A DNA stretch of 10,918 nucleotides from contig JAICKM010000168.1 of NCBI GenBank assembly GCA_025927935.1, positions 1-10,918 on the forward strand, given 5' to 3'. The position numbers were made by a program, and so were the translations under genes. The DNA is from Chloroflexia bacterium. GTDB lineage: Bacteria > Chloroflexota > Chloroflexia > QHBQ01 > JADMIH01. Positions 1-4,933 of the stretch are shown here, piece after piece. A model generated the notes under the pieces. That model searched no databases, was not told the origin of the DNA, and saw only the letters and a program-made list of their open reading frames with translations. Position 1 is the first letter of the stretch; every line of letters begins with the position of its first letter.

Positions 1-2
1 AT

Positions 3-200
3 TCCAACCGCCCCTACTCCGCCGCCCCAGCAGCCACGCGCGGTGCCTGGCGGAACGTGTCCGGCTGCGGCGGCCTCAGGTTGGCGACGGTGCTGCGGCA
101 GTTGGCAAAGGGCGGGCCAGGGCAACCGGCTGCCGGCCATACCGTCTACCACGATGCCGACCACCTGCCGGCCATCCTGCTGCCAGTCAAGCGCCGGTAA
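3..200 (+). CDS. 3' end of an unidentified gene, cut by the window edge
   Basis: A plus-strand frame is open from the left edge to a TAA at 198-200, giving about 65 codons. I chose it over the overlapping minus-strand frames because G or C fills most third codon positions along its whole length, while the opposing frames keep that bias over only half of the stretch. The visible C-terminus includes LATVLRQLAKGGPGQ and, at the very end, HTVYHDADHLPAILLPVKRR. It has no membrane segment or cysteine motif, and I do not recognise the family. It converges on the esterase gene, with 67 bp between the two stop codons. The start lies outside the window, so the length and function cannot be judged. It could also be a chance open frame in GC-rich DNA. 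Confidence 0.5.
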   Translation, partial: SNRPYSAAPAATRGAWRNVSGCGGLRLATVLRQLAKGGPGQPAAGHTVYHDADHLPAILLPVKRR

Positions 201-267
201 TGTGCCGCCCCGCCCCATCCCGCCGACGCGGGTACGGGCGGCCCTGGAGCGGGCGGCGGCCCCGGCC

Positions 268-1173
268 TCAGCGGGGATAGTCGCGCCAGAGCCAGCGCAT
301 CGTGTCGGGGAAGATCGCCCCGCCGTGCGCCAGCGAGTGCCCCCCTTCGCCCAGCACGAACTGGTAGTCATAGCCTTTGTAGGCCAGCGCCGCGGCCATG
401 TCCTGGTTGGCGATCACCCAGTTGCCAAAGACTACATCCAGATCGCGCGTCCCCGTCTGCAAGAATACCCGCAGCGGCCGGGCGGCACTCTTACGAATCA
501 GCGCGGGATAGCGGTTCCCGCCCCGAATGGCGGTGAAGCTGCCGCAGTGACTGACCACCTTGCTGAAGGCGTCTGGGCGTTCCCAGGCCACCGTGAACGC
601 GCAAATCCCGCCGGAACTGATCCCGCAGATCGCCCGCCCCGCCGGGTCGGCGACCAGGTGATATTGCTGCTCCAGCGGGGGCAGCAACTCTTCCAGCAAG
701 AAGCGCGCATAGCGGTCGCCCAGTGAGTCGTACTCCACACTGCGGTTGTCGGTTCCACCCCAGCCCGGCAGCCCCGGTCCCTGCTCGCCGGGGTTGACCA
801 ACAGTCCAATCGTCAGCGGCATGGCCCCCTGGTGGATCAGGTTGTCGAACGCGATGGGGACATTGGCGTCGGGGCCGAGATAGAGCGAGGCATCCTGGAA
901 GACCATTAAGCAGGCCGGGCGCGATCCGTCGTACTGCTGGGGCACATACACCCAGTAATCGCGCTCAACGCCGGGATAGATGCGCGCGCTGGTCCAACGA
1001 TACCGGCGCACGTCCCCACGCGGGACGCCCGCCTGCGGCATCGAGTCGGGGCCAAGCGTATAGGGTCCCGGCGTGGCGTGCGCCGTGGTGAGCGTCACGG
1101 CGTCGGCGGCCGACATCGGTTCGCGGGGTTCCTCGGCGGGATCGGGGTGGGGAGTGGCAGCAGGTTCCGGCAT
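268..1173 (-). CDS. Enterochelin-esterase-like alpha/beta hydrolase (putative esterase, esterase D type)
   Basis: This 301-residue protein is a predicted serine hydrolase of the putative-esterase family, which includes enterochelin esterase (Fes) and esterase D. Seen: YWVYVPQQYDGS followed by LMVFQDASLY, the usual early strands of the family; a nucleophile elbow GISSG with Ser186; a likely acid at Asp244 or Asp246 in GTRDLD; and the catalytic His279 in GEGGHSLAHGG. The triad order and spacing fit an alpha/beta hydrolase. There is no signal peptide, so it is probably cytoplasmic. I chose the ATG at 1173 because AAGGAG sits 8 bases upstream; the same frame is open to 1251 but without a comparable ribosome binding site. 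It lies 91 bp downstream of the FAD dehydrogenase on the same strand and may be co-transcribed. The substrate is unknown: no siderophore genes are nearby, so a siderophore role is not supported. Confidence 0.9.
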   Translation of the reverse strand: MPEPAATPHPDPAEEPREPMSAADAVTLTTAHATPGPYTLGPDSMPQAGVPRGDVRRYRWTSARIYPGVERDYWVYVPQQYDGSRPACLMVFQDASLYLGPDANVPIAFDNLIHQGAMPLTIGLLVNPGEQGPGLPGWGGTDNRSVEYDSLGDRYARFLLEELLPPLEQQYHLVADPAGRAICGISSGGICAFTVAWERPDAFSKVVSHCGSFTAIRGGNRYPALIRKSAARPLRVFLQTGTRDLDVVFGNWVIANQDMAAALAYKGYDYQFVLGEGGHSLAHGGAIFPDTMRWLWRDYPR

Positions 1174-1264
1174 CACATATACTCCTTGCCGCAGGCGCCC
1201 GCGGCGCGCAACGAACGGGTGAATAGCTCGATTCCCAGCCGGCCGGCCCAAGGCACACCGGCCC

Positions 1265-2629
1265 CTAAATGATCTTGCCGGGGTTCAGCAGCCCTTGTGG
1301 GTCGAAGAGCGCCTTCAGCCGGCGCATCCAGTCCAGGGCCGCGCCGTGTTCCGCGGCCATATAGCCCCGTTTGACCAGCCCGATGCCATGCTCCCCTGAG
1401 GCGGTGCCCCCCAGCGCCAGCGCATGGTGGACGAGCTGCTCACCGAAGGCGTGCGCCCGCTCATAGTCTGCGGGCGCCACCGCCACGAGAGTATGGAAGT
1501 TGCCGTCGCCGACATGACCCAGGATGCTGCCGTGCAGCCCCAGCTCGCCCAGCAGTTGTTGGGCGTGGGCAATGCTCTCGGGCAAGCGGGCCAGCGGCAC
1601 CGCCGTGTCGGTGATCAGGTACACCTGGCCGGGGTGCATGTTGACCAGTGCCCAGTACACATGATGGCGGGCCTCCCATTGCGCGGTGCGCTCCTCCGGG
1701 GTGCGCGCCACCGCCAGGTCGGTGGCTCCGGCGTCGCGCATCAGGGCCTCCACCAGCGCCACCTCGGTCTCCATCGCCGCCGCTGTAGCCGAATGAAACT
1801 CCAGGAACAACCCCGGCGCCTCTTGATAGCTGCGCCCCAGGTAGCGGTTGATACTGCGCATGCTCAACTCGTCGACCAGTTCGAGCCGGGCCACCGGCAA
1901 GGCGCTGCTCATCACGGCATACGCGGCCTCGGCGGCGGCGGTGATCGAAGGGAAGAAGACGCGCAGGGTGTGGACATGGTCGGGCAACGGATGCAGGCGC
2001 ACGGTCAACTCGGTGATCACCCCGAGCGTGCCGGAGGAACCGATAAACAGATCCTTGAGGTCGTAGCCGCTGCTGGTCTTGAAGACCGGGCGCCCCAGGC
2101 GCAGGATCTCGCCATTCGCCAGCACAACCTGGAGGGCCAGGGTGTTGGGCCGCATCCCGCCGTAACGCACGGTGGTGGTGCCGCTGGCATTGGTCGCCGC
2201 CATGCCGCCCAGCGACGCATCGGCGCCGGGATCCACGGGAAAGCAGAGGCCGGTGTAGCGCAAGGCGGTATTGAGGGCGGTGCGGGTGACGCCGGGTTGC
2301 ACCACGGCCAGAAAGTTCTCGGGCTGGATACTCAGCACCCGGTTCAGGCGGGAGAGGTCGAGGCTGAGGGTGGGCACCTGGGGATCGGCCGGCACCAGGG
2401 CGCCTTCCAGGCTGGTGCCGGCGCCGAAGGGGATCAGCGCGACGTGGTGCGCCGCGCACCAGTTCACGACGGTTTGCACGTCCTCTAACTGCTCGGCATA
2501 GGCCACGGCGAGCGGCGGGCGCACTTCGGGGAAATTCTCGTCCCGACCATGACTCTGCAAGACGGTCGGACTGGTGGTCACTTTGTCCGGACCTAGCTGC
2601 GCCTGTAGGTCCGCGAGTGCTTCGATCAT
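1265..2629 (-). CDS. FAD-binding D-2-hydroxyacid dehydrogenase (D-lactate/glycolate dehydrogenase family)
   Basis: This 454-residue protein oxidises a D-2-hydroxyacid such as D-lactate or glycolate to the 2-oxoacid, passing electrons from FAD to a downstream acceptor (family knowledge). Seen: an N-terminal PCMH-type FAD domain (about 35-215) with PFGAGTSLEG at 67-76 and DPGADASLGGMAATNASGT around 133-151; a C-terminal FAD-oxidase domain with TDTAVPLARLP at 340-350, GHVGDGNFH at 371-379 (metal/substrate histidines), GEHGIG at 412-417 and the terminal NPGKII. The length is normal for single-chain D-lactate dehydrogenases and GlcD. The ATG at 2629 is preceded by AGGAGG at a 6-base spacing. No GlcE- or GlcF-like partner follows, which favours a stand-alone D-lactate dehydrogenase over a glycolate oxidase complex, but the exact substrate cannot be read from sequence. 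Confidence 0.93.
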   Translation of the reverse strand: MIEALADLQAQLGPDKVTTSPTVLQSHGRDENFPEVRPPLAVAYAEQLEDVQTVVNWCAAHHVALIPFGAGTSLEGALVPADPQVPTLSLDLSRLNRVLSIQPENFLAVVQPGVTRTALNTALRYTGLCFPVDPGADASLGGMAATNASGTTTVRYGGMRPNTLALQVVLANGEILRLGRPVFKTSSGYDLKDLFIGSSGTLGVITELTVRLHPLPDHVHTLRVFFPSITAAAEAAYAVMSSALPVARLELVDELSMRSINRYLGRSYQEAPGLFLEFHSATAAAMETEVALVEALMRDAGATDLAVARTPEERTAQWEARHHVYWALVNMHPGQVYLITDTAVPLARLPESIAHAQQLLGELGLHGSILGHVGDGNFHTLVAVAPADYERAHAFGEQLVHHALALGGTASGEHGIGLVKRGYMAAEHGAALDWMRRLKALFDPQGLLNPGKII

Positions 2630-2675
2630 GGGATCCCTCCTGCCTGCGGCGATCCGGTGGGAGCGGCAAAGGGCG

Positions 2676-2723
2676 CCGGGCTAGCCAGGGTGGAAGTGCG
2701 CCGCGCCATCCGGGCTAGCCCGG
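2676..2723. promoter_or_regulatory. Pair of GGCTAGCC palindromes, candidate operator
   Basis: The 11-mer CCGGGCTAGCC occurs at 2676-2686 and again at 2710-2720. The second copy is part of a perfect 14-bp palindrome, CCGGGCTAGCCCGG (2710-2723). The GGCTAGCC centres are 34 bp apart, close to three helical turns. Both lie in the leader between a candidate -10 box (2830-2835) and the dehydrogenase start. This resembles a dimeric-repressor site, but no cognate regulator is known and the surroundings are rich in GC palindromes, for example GCGCCGCGCGGCGC at 2739-2752. Confidence 0.3.
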
Positions 2724-2829
2724 TTGCCGCCTGGTTCCGCGCCGCGCGGCGCCGCCCTGGGCGCCTGTAACAGCGCGCCCGGCCACCCGCCCGCCGCGTA
2801 TGCGACCAGTAGTAGATGCGTGCGGGTCT

Positions 2830-2835
2830 ATTATA
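2830..2835 (-). promoter_or_regulatory. Candidate -10 box for the dehydrogenase-esterase unit
   Basis: The minus strand reads a perfect TATAAT in a short AT-rich patch about 195 bases upstream of the dehydrogenase start. No good -35 box lies at 16-18 bases; the nearest partial match, TTGATT, is too close. The patch sits just past the stop codon of the IS630-type remnant, so the insertion sequence end may have supplied this promoter. That origin is inference. Confidence 0.35.
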
Positions 2836-2860
2836 TAGCATTCAATCAAAAGATTCCTAA

Positions 2861-3069
2861 TCACGCCGCGCTGGGCAAACGCGCCGCATAGTCATCCAGC
2901 GGCGTGCCGCGCCGCCGGCGGACCCGCGCCATATCCCTGGCTAGCTCGGTCAGCCGGGTCTCTACCCGGGCGATCAACGCTTCAAAGGTCGCAAAATACG
3001 CATTGTGTGTCCGGCCTTTACGTCTCGCCACAGATGCTCAATGGGATTGTAATCGGGCGAGTAACTCAG
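2861..3069 (-). pseudogene. C-terminal remnant of an IS630-family transposase, frameshifted
   Basis: Reading the minus strand, one frame gives SYSPDYNPIEHLWRDVK (about 3066-3016), the diagnostic end of the IS630/Tc1-type DDE catalytic domain; the Glu in NPIE is the third catalytic acid. Around 3011-3020 the reading must change frame to continue as RTHNAYFATFEALIARV, through an Arg-rich stretch, to PLDDYAARLPSAA and a TGA at 2861-2863. The first frame instead stops shortly after the shift. The N-terminal helix-turn-helix and the first two catalytic Asp residues are missing, because the sequence breaks off near 3070 where an AraC-like fragment begins on the other strand. The element is therefore inactive. 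I found no matching terminal inverted repeat. Confidence 0.75.
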
Positions 3070-3081
3070 TACGTCCTCGAC

Positions 3082-3221
3082 CTGCTGGTCGAAGCGGCCA
3101 AGCGCCTGCTCGCCTCCACTTCAGCCTCGGCGAAGTCGCTGTCCAGACCGGGTTCGCCGATCAAAGCCACCTTGCGCGCGACTTCAAGCAGCGGGCCGGC
3201 CTCGCGCCCGGGGCGGTGGAT
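3082..3221 (+). pseudogene. AraC-family regulator, C-terminal HTH fragment with a frameshift
   Basis: One plus frame gives LLVEAAKRLLAS (3082-3117), matching the first helix of an AraC/XylS DNA-binding domain. A different frame then continues from about 3117 as FSLGEVAVQTGFADQSHLAR and DFKQRAGLAPG (to about 3212). The GFaDQSHlaR.FK signature followed by G-x-x-PG is the classic second helix-turn-helix of this family. A single base change in length near 3110-3120 would rejoin the two halves. The sensor domain is absent and no start codon or ribosome binding site is visible, so this is debris. It abuts the truncated transposase at about 3070-3080, which points to a deletion or recombination joining two partial genes. 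What the regulator controlled is not visible. Confidence 0.72.
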
Positions 3222-3330
3222 GGCGCACTACCACATCGCCGAACACGCCCATAGCGGCATGATGTTCAGCTTTGACGTCTCGCCGGACGGTGGCTAAGAA
3301 CAGCCGAAGACCGGAGTCTGAAGGCGACTG

Positions 3331-3371
3331 GGGGGAATTCTGCGGCAGGCCGCTTGCCGCAGGATTCCCCC
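3331..3371. repeat. Near-perfect 17-bp inverted repeat with 7-base loop
   Basis: GGGGGAATTCTGCGGCA (3331-3347) pairs with TGCCGCAGGATTCCCCC (3355-3371) across the loop GGCCGCT. All 17 positions pair, 16 as Watson-Crick and one as T:G. There is no T-run on either side, so it does not look like a standard intrinsic terminator, and I see no target-site duplication. Options are a solo palindromic repeat, abutted ends of a lost insertion sequence, or a minimal MITE. It lies among gene remnants. Confidence 0.85.
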
Positions 3372-3552
3372 AACGGGTCCGCCCGGGGAACCTTTGTCGC
3401 GCTCGGGGTGGTCGGTTGCAAGAAAGAGCAGCATCTCACGTCCGGTCCCTCGAACATGCGCCGCTATTTCTCGCAGCACAGCCACGAATTTTGCCAAACG
3501 AGTCATAGCACCCGCCACCTATCCGTTAAGATGCCCATCCGGTGGGGTCAAG

Positions 3553-3561
3553 TGCTATAAT
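3553..3561 (+). promoter_or_regulatory. Candidate extended -10 promoter
   Basis: TGCTATAAT contains a perfect TATAAT (3556-3561) preceded by TG one base upstream, an extended -10 element that can work without a good -35 box; none is visible at 17 bases. It lies upstream of the small ORF at 3634 and could also serve the EEP gene, with a leader of about 365 bases. Confidence 0.4.
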
Positions 3562-3602
3562 AACGTCACGCCTGATCCTTCACTTTCCTCCCTGCTGCAC
3601 CG

Positions 3603-3613
3603 TAACCGCACCC
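3603..3613 (+). repeat. 11-bp direct repeat, second copy at 3903-3913
   Basis: TAACCGCACCC occurs at 3603-3613 and at 3903-3913, exactly 300 bp apart. The first copy lies just upstream of the AGGAGG at 3622-3627 that precedes the small ORF, and the second just upstream of the AGGAGG at 3915-3920 that precedes the EEP gene. It may be a leftover of a duplicated leader or a short regulatory motif, or chance. Confidence 0.4.
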
Positions 3614-3633
3614 TAACCGATAGGAGGTAGCGC

Positions 3634-3813
3634 ATACGGACCTCTGCACCGGCGCAGAATCAGCCGCAACCGCCCGTATCCGCCGGCCTGGCGCGGTTTA
3701 ATCCGGCGGCGCGGGGATTGGATCAGCGCCCGCATCCGATCCATGATGTGTGGCGCGCAATGGGGAATCACGTCTCGTCCGTATTCGGCCTGGCGGACGT
3801 AGAAAAACTATAG
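3634..3813 (+). pseudogene. Small 59-codon ORF with a good ribosome binding site but an ATA first codon
   Basis: AGGAGG (3622-3627) is followed 6 bases later by ATA (3634-3636), and this frame stays open to a TAG at 3811-3813. An in-frame TAG at 3628-3630 rules out an upstream start, so either ATA is used, which is rare, or a former ATG has mutated. The only downstream ATG leaves 17 codons. The predicted product begins RTSAPAQNQPQPPVSAGLAR, is Pro/Gln-rich at first, and ends in GNHVSSVFGLADVEKL. Third-position GC is moderate, less than in the neighbouring genes. It has no signal peptide or known motif, and I do not recognise it. A degraded start of a larger gene is the simplest explanation. 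Confidence 0.3.
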
Positions 3814-3932
3814 CGCGGCGGAAGAGTAATCGTCAGCGCTTGCTGTCCCTCGCTTGCTGCCCAGGGCAGCCTATGCGGCTCTATGGTTCTCAGTTGCGCC
3901 ACTAACCGCACCCCAGGAGGATGCCGGCGGCC

Positions 3933-4838
3933 ATGCGCTTGATCACCTATAATCTCGGCCAGGGCGGGTCGCGGGATTCTGCCCTCTGGGCGCGCCTGCT
4001 GCCCATGTTGGCGCCGGACCTCCTGTTTGTGCAGGAGTCCCGCGATCCCACCCTGGCCTGGCTTCCGGCACTCGCCGCTACCGGCCCTGCTGCCTGGTAT
4101 TGGGCGCCGGTTCCGCACCGCCGCTGGGGCAGCGGTCTCTGGGTGCGTGCTGGTGCGCTGACACCCCTCGCGCTCCCCGCCGATTTCGCCGGCTGGGTCG
4201 CGGCGGCCGTGGTGGAAGGGTGGCCCTGGCCCGGCGGAGCACGGTCGGTGGTCGCGCTCAGTTTGCACGCTCCGACACGTAAAGGCAGTTCGTATCTCAG
4301 GGAAGTAGGGCGCATCCTGGACTGCGTGCCAGCACTGGCCGGAGGGCGGCCCGTGATCCTGGCTGGGGATTTCAACGTGGCGGTGGGCCTGCGCGCGCCG
4401 GGCCAGCCCATCGGGAATACGGCTGGGGAGCGCGCGTTTTTTGCGCGGTTGCGCGGGGAGTTAGACCTGATACCGGCCTGGCAGACCGCCCATCCGCAGG
4501 AACCGTTGGCCCGCACCCTGCGCTGGTTGCGCCGCCGGGACTCCTTGCCCTACCACTGTGACGGGCTCTTTATCCCGGCAGCCTGGGCGCCGGCCCTACA
4601 GGACTGCACCGTGCTGGAGGATGAGGAGTGGCTGGCGCTCAGCGACCATAATCCCGTGATCGCCACTCTGACCGGCGACCCGCTTGTTGCCGACCGGTTA
4701 CGCCCACCGGCGCCGGGGGTCCAATCCTCTGCAAAAGGAGCCGGTCCGGGCAGCAACCGGGTGAAGCTGCCCAGACCCTATGCTCAGCATACCCCAGCTA
4801 GCTTACCACCGGATGAAAAATCAGACACGCCGGCATGA
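3933..4838 (+). CDS. Endonuclease/exonuclease/phosphatase (EEP) family protein
   Basis: This 301-residue protein belongs to the Mg-dependent EEP superfamily, which includes exonuclease III, DNase I and inositol or sphingolipid phosphodiesterases. Seen in order: TYNLGQG with Asn7, FVQES with the metal-binding Glu35, LSLHAP with His112, GDFNVA with Asp146 and Asn148, HCDGLFIP with Asp210, and SDHNPV with Asp238 and His239. These cover the expected active site. I chose the ATG at 3933 because the conserved core begins immediately there and AGGAGG lies 12 bases upstream; the ATG at 3921 touches the AGGAGG with no spacing. No signal peptide is seen. About 50 residues after the last motif are Pro-rich and lack family features. 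It converges on the metallophosphoesterase gene, 95 bp away. The substrate (nucleic acid, lipid or sugar phosphate) cannot be told. Confidence 0.87.
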   Translation: MRLITYNLGQGGSRDSALWARLLPMLAPDLLFVQESRDPTLAWLPALAATGPAAWYWAPVPHRRWGSGLWVRAGALTPLALPADFAGWVAAAVVEGWPWPGGARSVVALSLHAPTRKGSSYLREVGRILDCVPALAGGRPVILAGDFNVAVGLRAPGQPIGNTAGERAFFARLRGELDLIPAWQTAHPQEPLARTLRWLRRRDSLPYHCDGLFIPAAWAPALQDCTVLEDEEWLALSDHNPVIATLTGDPLVADRLRPPAPGVQSSAKGAGPGSNRVKLPRPYAQHTPASLPPDEKSDTPA

Positions 4839-4907
4839 CAAGATCGCAAAAGAGTGCCCGCAATGCGCGAAGCATCAGCGCTACGACATCACCTGGGCGG
4901 GTTGGCC

Positions 4908-4933
4908 GCGCCGCCGGCGGGTGACGGCGGCGC
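4908..4933. terminator. GC hairpin between convergent genes
   Basis: GCGCCGCC (4908-4915) pairs with GGCGGCGC (4926-4933) across a 10-base loop, right between the stop codons of the EEP gene (4838) and the metallophosphoesterase (4934). Its position suits a shared bidirectional terminator, but neither side has a T-run, so an intrinsic terminator is not proven. Confidence 0.3.

Larger units (their letters stand above)
3222..3633. other. Non-coding or degenerate stretch between gene remnants
   Basis: I find no supported gene here. It holds the large inverted repeat at 3331-3371 and, to its right, a minus-strand open frame starting at ATG 3506 (MTRLAKFVAVLREIAAHV, with AGGTGG upstream) that reads through the inverted repeat and ends at 3294. 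Only the part before the repeat (3506-3372) looks protein-like, so it may be a short gene interrupted by the repeat. I do not recognise it. The stretch ends in the candidate promoter at 3553-3561 and the leader of the small ORF at 3634. Confidence 0.5.

Noticed and set aside
14..218. Minus-strand frames after the esterase (ATG at 218, and a second frame ending in TAG at 14-16)
   Set aside because: Each keeps coding-like third positions over only half its length and a frameshift would be needed to join them. The uninterrupted plus-strand frame explains the whole stretch better.
1424..2488. 354-codon plus-strand open frame
   Set aside because: It lies wholly antisense to the FAD dehydrogenase, whose motifs are unmistakable. 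It is rich in Gly, His and Gln, has no family features, and is a typical GC-rich antisense frame.
2626..2841. 71-codon minus-strand frame just upstream of the dehydrogenase
   Set aside because: It is Arg/Ala-rich, has no ribosome binding site, overlaps the dehydrogenase start and contains the palindromes and hairpins of the leader. It looks like untranslated leader.
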